Source of the DNA: Jacaranda mimosifolia
Taxonomy: Eukaryota; Streptophyta; Magnoliopsida; Lamiales; Bignoniaceae
DNA: 64,000 nt
Direction: 5' to 3'
Assembly (NCBI GenBank): GCA_018894105.1
Contig: CM032122.1
Coordinates: 31,837,404 to 31,901,403 of the forward strand
The translations under genes and the position numbers were made by a program. This document shows, piece by piece, positions 36,530 through 49,364 of this stretch. The notes below the pieces were generated by a model that worked only from the letters and a program-made list of their open reading frames with translations, searched no databases and was not told the origin of the DNA. The stretch's first letter is position 1. Every line of letters starts with the position of its first letter.

Positions 36530-39063
36530 TTAGCGGTTGCTTGACCTTGCGCCTTCAATATGAGCACCTCGAGCACCCTCTTCAATCGCCTGGTCGAGTT
36601 TGTCGTTCGAGGGGATGGGAACCGCCACAGAGCTATTCGCTTTCTGCTCGGGCACCACCGTAGCAAGTGGAACAACAGGAGTCATTGGCCGAGAAGGCCT
36701 CACCTCACCGACCAAGAAATCACTCCCAAGCAGCAAAAGATACTGAGCAGCATCGACCATGCTGTCCCGAATCTCGAACACAAAGTCGTTCGCAAATGCA
36801 AACTCATTTGCTACCTCACCAGCTTCTTAGCCACCTCGGCCGCCTTTTCAGTGCCTCAATTAGGGGCTTGACCGAGGCAACCTACGGCTCCCTCGACCAG
36901 GAGTTTCTGTAGCTCCCTCTTCAATAGTGGCCTCGCCGGTGTTGGGATACATCTGCAGCTGCTCATCCAAGATAAGGCTAATACGATCTTTATCCTCTGC
37001 TCGAAAAAGATAGCCCAAATACTTCAGCTGTTTGATCGCTCTGTCAAATGCGCCATTAGAGTCATCTAAAGAAAAGATAACGCTCGTATCCTGAAACGCT
37101 GAGCATAACATAAACTGTTGCACGGCCTATCGCTGTATTAAGGGTAGCTTTCTGTAATTCTGCTCGAGCGTCCTGAATCACCGCATTATACCCAGTTGTC
37201 CGACCAAACTCATAGCCATGCTACGCATCTATTCTAGCATGATTTAGCAGCTCATCCATCCTGGTCGTTTCAGTGATAGCGGCGACCAGCTGATTGTCCT
37301 TCGTTACCAGCTGGCTATTAAGATCCTCGACCTCCTTCGTTAGCCGCTCCACCCTCTTTTGGGATGACTCAAGCTGAGCTCTCAACGTCACCAAATCTCC
37401 TCCTTCCTGTAGATGCTCATGATCAGCTAGAGCCAACTCCAACCTCCTATAAAAATGGTAGCCTAACTGGCTCACCTAAAAAACAAAAACTGTTGATGAG
37501 CAAGCAGTGCTCAACCAACAAATAACATTCGATGAGACAAGCTTATCGACCAGACCATACCATATTCGAGTGATAAACTAGAGCTCTGAGTGCAATATCC
37601 TGGCTCAAGTCCATGAGTTTCTTCTGGTCGAATGCGAACAGCCCGGCCATCATCACCTTTAAAGAGGCGGCCCCGATCGATCATGCTGACTCCATAGAGT
37701 ACGAGTTGTGCACAGCCATACTCGACTTTATCCTGAATTGGGGCAACGACAGCTTCGGTAAGTGGAACAACACATTGTCCCCGCACCGACCGAACAAATC
37801 ATATCCCGAAGGCTGCCCCAACTCCGCAGCTTTTCCTTTGCCCTTCTCGACTGTAGTTCTTTTCGGAGCAGGTTTGGCCTGCTCAACTATTGGTCTCTTA
37901 TCTCGACCAGAAAGGTTGCTTCTGGTAGTCGTTACATGCCAAGCTGACAATGAAGTGGACGACGACATCATCGTCTCAGTCTGCACCACCCTGACCAAAG
38001 CCGTCCCTCATCGAGCCGCCGTAGCTTGGTGACTCTGCTCGTTCCTCTGGACCCTGGACAAAGCTTCTACTCGCGCACGGTCCATAGTCTCATCTTGATC
38101 TGCTAACAAAGCAAATAACAAAGGATCAGAGTCGAGCAGAAAGATGAATGTAAGTAAACAAACTAATCAATAATTGACAGTACTAGCTACCTAGTCGATC
38201 GTCTCATGGCAAGTCCAGCTGAGTTGGCGATAAGCTAGCTAACACCAAACTCCTCTCCTCGATAAACACCGAGGCCTTCACCTGACCAAACTTGACCAAG
38301 GCCCAGATGAATGTATTAGGCCAGGTTGGAGTTAAATTACCCGGCATATCGACTGCCCCATCCACCACCCCCTCGGAATATTGAAGCCCCCAGCTACTTA
38401 AACATATAAGTAATATTTTTTCCACTCCTAGATGTAGAAGGAGGATGAGGTGACAAGAAATTTTTGGCGAGGTTGAGCAATGAGGTAATAGAAACCTGAC
38501 TCGTTGGTGCTACCAGACTTCCAGGACATGGGGAGGTGAAACAGGTTGGAAAAATTTGCGAAAGATGATGGCTGGTCGAATATTTGCAGTAAGATAACAA
38601 AACTATATATCGTAGAGAAGCAATTAGGTAGTAGCTGGATTATACACAATTCTAAACTCCTTAGCAGCTCGACTATAGGTCCGGCTAAGGAGAACCTAAG
38701 GCCGCATCGAAAAGCTTTCTCAAACACGGTTATACATCTGACCAAAGGTCGATGCATTCTATCAAAAGGTCCAGGCATTATGAGTTCATACTCCGTGGGG
38801 ACATAGTACACCTGCCTAATACGTGCCAGATTGACAGGAGTTATTTTAGACACTATCTCACTATAGTGGTCGAGGGTGAATAGTCGACCACGTGACGCTG
38901 GGGCCTGACTTGGCCCAGCACCACCCTCTCCAGTAGTGCGATCGCTACTTGAGCTGCTGGAGCTCGAGCTATCGCTCGATGAGCTGCTCGACTTATTTGT
39001 CAAGCCTCCTCCTCGATCAGAATGAGTGGCCTCATTATCCCCCCTAACTACCCTCAGAATCAT
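36530..39063 (-). pseudogene. Antisense additional ORF of element 1 ('putative gypsy-type transposon' / Transposase_28-like)
   Basis: Coding pieces run opposite to gag-pol. The first (39063-38428) has a long Ser/Asp tract, then LFTLDHYSEIVSKI, FRCGLRFSLAGPIVELLRSL and a segment like the plant domain Pfam calls putative gypsy-type transposon (Transposase_28). Later pieces are a basic linker (37998-37681, KPAPKRTTVEKGKGKAAEL), a coiled coil (37475-37221, SQKRVERLTKEVEDLNSQL) and a C-terminal part (37123-36530, AFDRAIKQLKYLGYLFRAED, then EVRPSRPMTPVVPLATVVP). Frame changes between pieces could be introns or damage. The same order recurs in element 2. Its role is unknown. Confidence 0.75.
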
Positions 39064-39435
39064 ATAAGCGCTGCATTTCTTAAACAAAGGAGGAACTCGA
39101 ATAAAACTATGGAAAAGACTTACACAATTTCGACAAAGTCTAGGGCACAAACAATCATAGGAAAAGTGGTTGGCTCAGAATTCTACCAGATGCATAGCGG
39201 TAAAAGTAAAAATGAAGACTTTAACCGCGCCTATTTATAGGCATCCAAGCGCAGGAACCCCAAGTGTCTGTAATAATGGCGTAACCGTCATTTGATGCTT
39301 CACATGGCACAATGTAATAGGCGCATCAAATGCACTAAACCTAGGTCAACTTTTAAAACTCTCATCTACTGGTTCTCGTGTCTTCGCACCAATCTACTCC
39401 CCAATCCTTCTTGTCGACTATCTCATTTAGAATTC

Positions 39436-39449
39436 GAAAGTGGGGGGGA
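39436..39449 (+). other. Polypurine tract of element 1
   Basis: A purine run with seven G (GAAAGTGGGGGGGA) lies a few bases before the 3' LTR, where plus-strand DNA synthesis would be primed. Confidence 0.85.
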
Positions 39450-39453
39450 CTCA

Positions 39454-40257
39454 TGATATGGGATGACCCAATAGGCCCACCCCAAAGACTATCGACCTAA
39501 TAGTATATCATCAAGCCCATCTCACCATCAGAGCTCAGTCACGTTGTTGACCTTGATCAACCTCTCACACCTTTTTCCGACGGCACACTAAGCAACATTG
39601 ATGTCACTCGACCAAGCTGCGAGCCGAATGCAGACGCTCGGCTCGTTTGACCAGAGTGTTCAATTGCCTCTTCCACTGATCGTCAACTTCACCCTGAGGT
39701 CGATCTGTATGTCGACTAGTGTGGTCGACTCACTGCAGGATCCCTCATTTACCACATTAAATGCCCTGATACGCAGCATGCCTCTACATTAACGACACGT
39801 GTCACCCCAGTATCGCCCATAATGCTGCGCCAGGCAAGGGGCGCGCCTCCAGTGTACTATTATGTCCATGAAAGTTGGAGATGAAGCCACCTAGAATAGT
39901 ACAGGAATGGGATAAGGCTAAAGCCCCTCATTCGAGGACAAGAGCCCTTCCTGCATCTAAGGGCATCTCAGACTAATTCCTCACTTAGGGAAGGCTATAA
40001 ATACCCCATTTCCAGCCTCTCTGAAGGTATGCCATTCTATACAAAAAAATCCTCACTCTGGTGCTCATCTTATCTAGTCATTCTTATACTGACTTGATCA
40101 TCGAAGTGCCATAGTCGAGGGCACCTTGGCTAGCCTGGCGTTTGCTCATGATTACAGGACTCAACCCAGGTCTCTGTGGAGCTCGATCATTCGACCATAC
40201 AGGTTGATTCACACATATTCCGTCCCAATCCAGTATATGTAGTTTTTACCCTCATCA
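39454..40257 (+). repeat. 3' LTR of element 1
   Basis: Starts TGATATGGGATGACCC and ends TACCCTCATCA; TATAAATA is at 39996-40003. It aligns over its full length with 29357-30161. Confidence 0.95.
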
Positions 40258-42986
40258 CTTAGTAAACATGTATTAATAAAAATAAATAAATAAATAAAAC
40301 TGAAAATTGTTAGTTATGGCATTTTCCATATCAATGCATTTTACCTTCTCACCATAATTGCATGTTCATATAACTACCTTCAATTTCTGTAGTGTGTAGC
40401 TCAATTGGATGCAATTTCTATTTCATTTTCCACTTTATTTTATAATATATATTAAATATATTAAACTTTTTAAAAAATATTTAATTATATATTATATATA
40501 TGACATATTATATCGTGAGTTAAAATTATTATATATAAATATATATATATAAATTAAATAAAAATAAAAATAAGTTGAACGGCCTGACTCGACTAGAATC
40601 AACTCGAGTCGGGTTATCCCCACTCCGCCCTCTCTACAAATTTCCGTCCTAGTTTAGTAGAGCATCCCACATGCATAAACCATAGTGTCCTTTCAAAGAG
40701 TTCAAAGCCTGCTATCATTTTTTTTATGTATATTAGAAACTTAATAATATCATCCTCATAGTTATATATATTAACAGTTGTGTACGTATTCTCGCATGTA
40801 TGTATATTATTTGTGTATATTTTTATAATTATTATATTAAAAATTTGTATGCATCTAAAACATATATCTATAATTTGCATAATTGTAAAAATAACAGTCA
40901 CATAAAATAAGTATTCCATAGTTTATTATTAGATTAAAGGAAAAAAATTCAAAAGCCATCAAATATTGAGTTTAACTTGTGTTTTAGAAAATATAGTGAT
41001 TATTTGGACTGTTTATTACAATTATAACCTGAATTTATTAAATGTGTAGGATAAATAAAAAAAGATAAATTTGGAACATTTAAAATTTGGTATCATTAGT
41101 ACCTATAGTGTACTTGATTTTTCAATTTCATCCTCAATATCACAATTCTATTTTTATTTTACAAAAAGTTAAAGGGTAAACCTGATAAAATACAAAAAAT
41201 AACTTCCACTTTAAATGCAAAACAACTTCCTTTTTACAATGTATAGATGAGGTTTAGATTTAAGAATACCGTCATCACATTTATACGTATGAATTTGTGG
41301 TTCAAACTCTAATTCATGTAAATGTGTTTAAATAAAAAATAAATTATATGTATGATGTCAAAATTAAATTCTAACAATTCCTTAGTACACGTGTACAACT
41401 GTGTGGGGAAAAAAAGAAAAAAAACCCAATATCTATTCTTAAATTACATTGCAATTTGAAAATCACAATATGAAAATATTAATATCAAAAATAAAAATTA
41501 TACGGTAATGTGGAAATTCTTACTAATGGTATGCATTAAACACTAATAAGTTTTATGAGTTTATCTATAACTAGTGTCTAGTAATATGTTAAGATTTTAT
41601 TTTCACCATACATTTTTATTAATTATCAAAAGTGACAATGTATACAAAAAATTTATTAATACTAAACTTGTAAAATTATTATTATCACAATTTTTTCACT
41701 AAATATACATTAATTAGTATATCACTCTCTCTATATATATGTCATATTTGGGGGGGGGGGGGGGGGGGGTTCATGTATTTGACCAATAATTCAACATGAA
41801 ATTCAAGAGAAATAATGACCTGAAACAACTTTGTGAAGGCTGTTTATGATGTCCACCTGTACTAGGGACCAACCAAAGAAGAGAGAGATAACACACTAAC
41901 ACTATATTTGGAATCACTTCCAAGTGTTTGGAATTATATATTAGTTATTGTTTTATCTGGAATTGATTATTTATTCATTTTTCTTTTAAATATAATATTT
42001 TAAAAATAAGGACATCTTCTAATACATCTCATTAATTACTACCAATGGATGATTAATTATAACATAATCCCTACCGCTTGTTTTGTATGCATATTAAATA
42101 TTATGGCCACTTTTTAAGGTAAAATGACATTGCTTTCATATATGATATTTAAAATTCAAATTCAAAGGAATCGTCATTTTTATGAATGATATCATTCAAC
42201 TAATACTTATATATATATATATTATGTCTATGGATATTAATTATAATGTATATAGTAGAAAATATTACACACTTATGATACCTAAATTTGAAGTGCATCG
42301 AAACCAATCATCTTCAACATAAGATGACTTTAACTAAAACCTTTATAGTTAAATTACTCCATAATTAAATTTTTTTATTTTAATTTTTCCCTCATTTATT
42401 TATACACACGCATATCATAATCCAATCAGAGTTCGAACTCCCAACCTCACACTTTATATGTAAAATTTATGCCTCGAAACTAAAGATCATTTGCCGTTTG
42501 TTAATTATTATGCAATACTAATTTCCCATCCTTTTCTTTTTATCTTTATTATTATTATCTTTTTTAAGGTTCTGGGTATATGGTGGGACCACAATATATA
42601 GAGACTCTAAGGGACCAGAAATTGCAGCTGGGAATTAAATTTTGAACGGAAAAAGTTGACATATTACTAGGAGCCAATATTAATTAAGGCCGAAAAGAAA
42701 AGAAAGAAAAAAATAATAGTAGCAAAGCCCACATCAACGTGGAAAACCAACACATATATAGCCCACAAGAAGTTAAGACAACATACAAGATTGCTCCACA
42801 CAACGCCACCCTGCCGCCACTAACGGCCACTAAATACCCACAAAACCACCACTCCTCCGCCGGTTCTCCTCCCTAATTTTCCATCCTACCCCCCACCCCA
42901 CCCCACCCCACCCCCCTATTGGAGGACTCAGCCATCTGTCCACCTACCATATATTAATTTCTAACCTTCTTCCAAAGTGAGATTTC
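40258..42986. other. AT-rich intergenic DNA and upstream region of the AP2 gene
   Basis: No gene seen. A run of 20 G lies at 41750-41769. A C-rich stretch (repeats of CCCCA) at about 42889-42917 lies 70-100 bp before the AP2 ATG, probably in the leader. TATATA at 42755-42760 may be the TATA box. Confidence 0.5.
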
Positions 42987-45900
42987 ATGGCCAAATCTTC
43001 TAAGCGAAAGAATAGCGCCACCGCGGCCGCAGCCACCACCATTGCCGCCACCACAACCACCAATGAGGAGAAAAACAACAACGACGATAATAATAATAAA
43101 AAGGAAAAAAGAACACGAAAAAGTGTTCCAAGGGAGTCGCCACAAAGACGTAGCTCCATCTATAGAGGTGTTACGAGGTATTTTTTATATTTTATATTTT
43201 TTTATGTATGCTTGATATATAACTGAAATATTTTTAGCTATTCATATTTTTCATGACCATTTTTCAGGCACCGGTGGACTGGTCGTTATGAAGCTCATTT
43301 GTGGGATAAGAATTGCTGGAATGAATCCCAAAACAAGAAAGGAAGACAAGGTTTCTCATCAGTCATTTTCATTCCTTTTTATTTTTATTGATTTTCATTT
43401 TTGCATGAGAAAAAGAATATATTACTGATGTGTTTTCTCATTTTTGTCCCTCTGGAATTCTGGTCTATTTCAATGGTGGTTGTTATTGTGGGATCCTACT
43501 AAATTGCAGTATACTTAGGTGTGTATTTTTACCATTTTTTATTAGTTAATTTTTATTTTAATTGATTATCGTTGGCTCTATTTTAATGGATCTTATCCAA
43601 TACAATTTTTTTTTTTTTTTTATGAAATTGTTTTAGGGGCCTATGACGACGAAGAAGCAGCTGCACATGCGTATGACTTGGCTGCACTCAAGTACTGGGG
43701 ACAAGATACCATCCTAAATTTTCCTGTAAAATAATTTATGAGAATTATATATATATATTGATTAATTAAAATGAATTAAAATCCTGATCATATATATTAA
43801 TTTCTCAATTAATTTAAAAATTGATATTTGTTATGCAGCTCTCCGCCTATCAAAACGAGCTTAAGGAAATGGAGGGCCAATCGAAGGAAGAATACATTGG
43901 TTCATTAAGAAGGTGTGTCTGTCTGTGTGTGTGTGTGTATAATTCTCATTTTGTATTCTTTTTAATTAACTTGAGCGATATGTATGCCAATAAGTACAAA
44001 TATGAGAGCTTCATAATTATACTGATGGTGACAATTTTATTTATAAACGGCATCCAAAATTTACAATTTCTTATTTTATTATTTTTTCTTTGTGAAAACA
44101 AAAATTGCAGAAAAAGCAGTGGATTTTCTCGGGGAGTATCAAAGTACAGAGGCGTAGCAAGGCACGTATCAGACAAACATATTTGTTGAGCATTAATAAT
44201 CTAAAGTATTTTTACGTCGTTCAATTAGGTTATAAACCAATTGAATCAAGCAATAAATAAGTTACAAAATTCTTTAAATAAATATATTGATATTGCACGA
44301 AATCGGACATGGGTCCAGTCTATAAATTGTTGAATAGTGAGCTTCAATTTCAGGAATACATTCGAGTAGAGACAATGTTCAAATTGAAAAATAAATTTTT
44401 AAATACTCTTTTAGTTGTGGACGTTAGTGTCTATACTAACTGAATTTTTGATGGGCTTGATTCTGCTAAATTTAAAAAATGCATTTTATGTGAGTTTGAT
44501 TGATCATTCTAGTTAATTATGTTGATCTTTTTATTGGACTTTTTATTCATATATATATATATATATATCATATATAACAGAGACATGGGATTAATTGCTC
44601 TAAAGAAGTCACGTTGAGTCGCCAACTAAAATAAATTGCTACTATTGGTAAGTAGAAGAGGCCCAATATCATAAGTTCTCAACTTCCCAATTAAGCTGGC
44701 CAAAATATAGCGAACCCTATATGTATTTTTCAAAGTTGTAGTAAGGTATGGAGTTATTTTGATCTCTTTCCTTAGTGTAAATGTTGGCACCCTAATATGG
44801 CAAAAATTGATATGAAAAGTTATTGCTTCAAGATTTTGATATTTTAAGGCTAATTAGGTTTGATCGAAGTGAATTATATTTATTAGTTGATTAATATTAG
44901 TTCAGATAAGTAATTAGGCATGATAAATCTTCGATTAGTTGGATCAGCTCAAAATTAATTTGAGCAAGAATTTTGAATTTAGTGTTATTTATATGCAGAC
45001 ATCATCATAATGGAAGATGGGAAGCTCGTATTGGGAGAGTGTTTGGCAACAAATATTTGTACCTTGGGACTTATGGTAAGTGATTATTTATTTTATCTTT
45101 TTTTTATTTATTTCATTCTGTTTAAAACTCGACTCTTTATTTATTTTAATTATTATAAATATCACAATCACATAAATTTAAAATTTTTAAAATACAATTA
45201 GACAATATATCCTCTTTCTTGCCACGTTTTGTTGGATCAATTGGCAAGTCTTTCGAACTATTTTTTAGTCTTAAAAAACAAAATTATAAGTACATTTATG
45301 CTAGTTGATGTGTAAAACTACTTCTAAACATTATTAAAATCAGGGCAAAAAATAAATAAATAATTGGGGACCATATTTGATGAAAATAGAAAAGGATAGG
45401 GGCATAAGGTCAAGAAATATAATGACAAATGGATAGTAAGTGAAAGCAAACAAATATGGTTGGCTGGTTTGTGCATAGATCACCAACCCTCAACTGCTAG
45501 GTCTGCTAACTTAAATTTCAGCGCCCCCTTCCCCACCAAATTTATCATGCAAATTGAATTCTTGAATTCAATATTAACAAACATGTGAATTTTCCAAGAT
45601 GCCCAATATTAACAAACATGTGAATTTTCCAAGATGCCCCTAGAACACCTTTTTACTATGAGTTATTTCACATTTTGAATTCTCTATTCCAACTCATACT
45701 TTATCTTCTATTCAACTTTAACTCCCAACAAAAAAATAGTGAAAACACAATGTGAAGCTATTACTAATTATATATATATATATATATATTAAGTTCCAAA
45801 AAATTTTACTTTGTCGCAATCATTTCTTTTAAGTTTAATAATGCATATTGTTATATTTAAATTGTCACATCAACAATAAGTAATAGAATTATAGTAATAA

Positions 45901-47694
45901 TTTTTATTGTTATTATATATATTAATATTGACAAAAGTGATAATTTAAAATGTTAGTTCTGATTACTATTAAATCATATTATGTCAAAATAAAAATTATT
46001 ATTACTTAAGAAGTATTAGTAGTTATGAAATAAGCAGCATTGTCATTTAACACATATAATTAGTGGCAATTTGTTCACTGTCACTAAATTTTTTGTTGCT
46101 AATATTATATCTTTTATAATGTGTGCATAGTCCACAACCAAGTATCTTTTTAATACACTAGTTATCATGGCATGTTATTCCTCCCTGCTCAAGATAATCA
46201 TTGGTTATCTTGAAAATATGAGTAGAGAGTTGGAAGTATAAGTCGAGAGAAATGAGTGACAAGGAGTAGAGTTTGAGCTCATTAGTGGGAAAAAGGAGTT
46301 AGAATCCTTGTACAATTATTTTTGACAAATTAAATTTTGCTATATTGATAAAAAAAACCAAAAAAAAAAACCATTATGAGTTTAAAAAAATTGTTTTTTA
46401 AATATAATATTAACCGTTGTGACACGTATTTCCTAGGTGCATAAAATTATTCATATAAAGTAAAAGACTAATCTTTTAGGTAGTATAGATAAACTATAAT
46501 GCAAGCTTAATAATAATCACATTTAATAACATGCATTAACAATTATCAATTAATATAAATTATATATGTCAAATGACTTATACCCCAAAAGTTAAAAAAA
46601 TATAGGATATATCAATTAGCAAAGTTTGGGGTCAATACAATAATAATTGTATACTTATATCATGATGGTAGCTAGATATACTTATTTTATGATGTGAGAT
46701 AAAAATTAGGATTTTACTTATGTAATAGAATCGATCCATTAAAGTCTTGAGCAGTAGTGTAGGATTAGATCCCAAAGGTAGTAAGTCTTTTCTTTCTTAG
46801 TACGGAAAGCCTTTTTCAAATAATACAAATTTCTCTACGAAACCAAGATAGTTATCTTTCAGAAAATTCTAAGGCTAGTTAAATTTTTTCTTCCCACACA
46901 TTTGATAATTGTTCCCATTTATGGTTTGAGTATATTATTTGTATTTTCCCATTGCATATCAGATGAGAGACACTTGTCAAAATTGAAAATTAGGAGTATA
47001 ATTGATAATCTAAAATTTGGTTTGACATGTGTAACTGTCATTTTGAGTGTGTAAGAGATCTTTCTTTATATATATATATATATATCGTATAGAAGATATA
47101 TAAATATAAATATTTAATAAATTTAACAAATAAAGAATTTGAATTTATTGATCATTTCATGCAGCTACCCAAGAAGAAGCAGCGATTGCATATGACATGG
47201 CAGCCATAGAGTATCGCGGACTCAACGCGGTTACCAATTTTGACCTCAGCCGTTACATCAAGTGGCTCCGACCCGTCCAACACAACCACCAACCGAACCC
47301 AGAGGATAAAATGGACGACAACACCTTCAAAAATCCCTGCGGGTTGACATTTCTCAACCACCACCACCTCCAAAACCCAAGCACTGCGGAAACCACCACT
47401 CCACCGCCAAGCCACATTAGCGGCAACACCTCTTCATCAGCCCTACAGCTTCTGCTACAATCCTCCAAGTTCAAAGAAATGTTGGAGCCACAATCACCAG
47501 CAGCAGCATATAACAGCCCTTCGGACTCATACCCAGACCCGGATCCGGATCCCCCAAGGAGCAGTTTTCCGGACGACATACAAACGTCGTTCGATTTTCA
47601 GGATTCGAGCAGCTTTGCTGAGGAACACGACATTATTTTTGGTAACTATGATTCATTTGTATCGCCGATGTTTCATTGTGGGCTTGACGCTTAA
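42987..47694 (+). CDS. AP2/ERF transcription factor with two AP2 domains (WRI3/WRI4-like), 8 exons, 367 aa
   Basis: Exons: 42987-43177, 43268-43350, 43510-43518, 43637-43725, 43839-43912, 44111-44161, 44999-45075, 47165-47694; all join in frame. A Lys/Arg-rich N-terminus ([23 protein letters not shown]) is a likely nuclear signal. AP2 domain 1 is residues about 57-123 ([40 protein letters not shown]). A linker follows with [18 protein letters not shown] and [22 protein letters not shown]2 domain 2 is about 159-218 ([20 protein letters not shown]). The C-terminal half is acidic and Ser/Pro-rich, as in activators. Within the WRINKLED group the linker and second domain match the WRI3/WRI4 branch, which activates fatty-acid genes for cutin and wax. 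Exon 3 is a 9-nt micro-exon coding VYL, a known trait of this group. Intron 6 begins GC rather than GT. Confidence 0.93.
45569..45638. repeat. 35-bp tandem duplication in intron 7 of the AP2 gene
   Basis: Two adjacent copies (45569-45603 and 45604-45638) of 'caatattaacaaacatgtga...gatgcc' appear identical by eye. Confidence 0.95.
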
Positions 47695-49356
47695 TAAATA
47701 GTTAAAAATTAGAAATATAAAGATCTAAAAAGAAATTTATTAAGTAAAACAGCAAAAAAAAGGGTAACTATTATTTTTTTTGGTGGGATAAGAAGTTAAA
47801 TTAATACTAAAATTGTTTTTCTCTTCTATCTTAAAAGTATAGAAGAATAGAAAACTTTTTGCACTTTTTATTTGGTGATTTTGATGTGTAGATATAGCTG
47901 GAAACATTAGAGACAATTCATTTATATTTGACATGTATTAATAAAATGTTTTTTATTTATGTTATAATGGCCTAAATTTCTTCTTCTTCTTTTTTTAATA
48001 TTGCTAGATGTGTGCGTTAATGGATTTTTCTTTCTTTCTTTTTTTTTTTTTTGGCCTCTATATAATTTAATTTGTGCAATACTTCTATACAACATTTACA
48101 TTGATATATATCAGTCTTTACCATGTGGGATTTTTTCTGAATTTTAATATAAAAAATAAGTGAAAAGACAAATTTAATATTATGAAAGAAGAATTAAATC
48201 ATAAATCAGAAAATATTTAGCTATGGAAAAGTTAGTTAGCATATCTGAATTTTGTATTTAACCTTAGATTTTTGAAAAACTCGGACTCTTTTGAATAAGT
48301 ATGTAGCATAACAACATTTGTTAAAATTTAACACAAATAAAAATACTTATTATCTTAAATGGTGCTTTATTTTTGAATCAGTACATATATCGTATGATCA
48401 ACAATTTTTATAACCATTTTTATGTCAACTTTATTGGATATATTTTTCTTTTAATTAGTCACCTTTGCATCTAAATATTAATTGGATAATGTTTACTTGA
48501 ACTTATATAAAAGATCATATAAGTTCCTACATATATTTTTCGAATTTATAAAACTAATAATGGAGGACACATGTACTCAGAAGATGATATCCATGCTAGT
48601 CAAATAGTTCTTGACTAGCCACATGATAAACTATAAATACTCCATCATTTATCATCAGAAGGATCAACTAATCACATCTGATACCCACCTATATATCAAG
48701 TGTCCCTACCTTCCGACCTCTAAACCTATACTTGTTTCTACCAGCGAGCACAATAAACACTCACATGAGCCCCTGTCTTTGGTCGACCTCCTGACCATTG
48801 ATAAATATACTATTTGTTAATTCTCACGACATCAAAAATGTTAGGTCTTATAATGAAAATAAGCTCATAAAGTATTTGAATAAACTAAAATTATAGAGCT
48901 TATAAAATAATAACAATTATATAATTAAAATGAAAAAAAAATAATGATGTTTGTTAAAGTTCTAAAAATATATTAAAAAGCTACATTTTTAAGAAAACTT
49001 ATAAGATCCTAAAATATTATTTTAGGAACTTATAAAAAAAAAATTTAAAAATAAATATTTCGTATTTTATAACCCTAAAAGATATATTTTGAAGAAATTA
49101 TAAATTCCTTGAAACATTATCATAATTGTTCACGAAGACAACAAATTTCTCGCAAAAATCAACTGCAGTTGTGAAAGAATAGAAATAAAAATGTAACAGA
49201 AGAGTCGTGCATGGAAGAGAATAAAGGACATTTGAGGCCCTTGTTAAAGAAAACATTCATCATATTCTCATGGGCCTTGTCTACTTAATAACTTGTACCT
49301 TTATACGAGACACCAAGTACGACCACGAGGGACCCTGTTAACTAATCCCCACCAAG
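47695..49356. other. AT-rich intergenic DNA with possible LTR and MITE fragments
   Basis: No gene seen. Around 48550-48835 the DNA is less AT-rich, with TATAAATA at 48632-48639 and ggtcgacctcctgacc, reminiscent of gypsy LTRs. At 48840-49130, 'cttataagatcctaaaatat' phrases resemble those inside the MITE at 62808-63178. Confidence 0.4.
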
Positions 49357-49364
49357 GATTCAAG

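Larger units (their letters stand above)
29357..40257 (+). mobile_element. Complete, decayed Ty3/gypsy retrotransposon of the Tat clade (element 1), 10.9 kb
   Basis: Two LTRs of about 805 bp start TGATATG and end CTCATCA. The flanking pentamers CGTAG (29352-29356) and CTTAG (40258-40262) differ by one base and are the likely target duplication. The internal order is PBS, gag, protease, reverse transcriptase, RNase H, a second archaeal-type RNase H, integrase, tandem array, antisense gene, PPT. The extra RNase H and the antisense gene downstream of pol are known marks of plant Tat-clade elements (Retand/Grande/Ogre group). The LTRs differ at roughly one base in ten by eye, many of them C/T or G/A changes, and the coding region is full of stops and frameshifts. 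This is an old, immobile copy. Confidence 0.93.

Noticed and set aside
47253..47579. Minus-strand frames over the last AP2 exon, rich in Gly and Ser
   Set aside because: They are shadows of the His/Pro/Ser-rich C-terminus of the AP2 protein.
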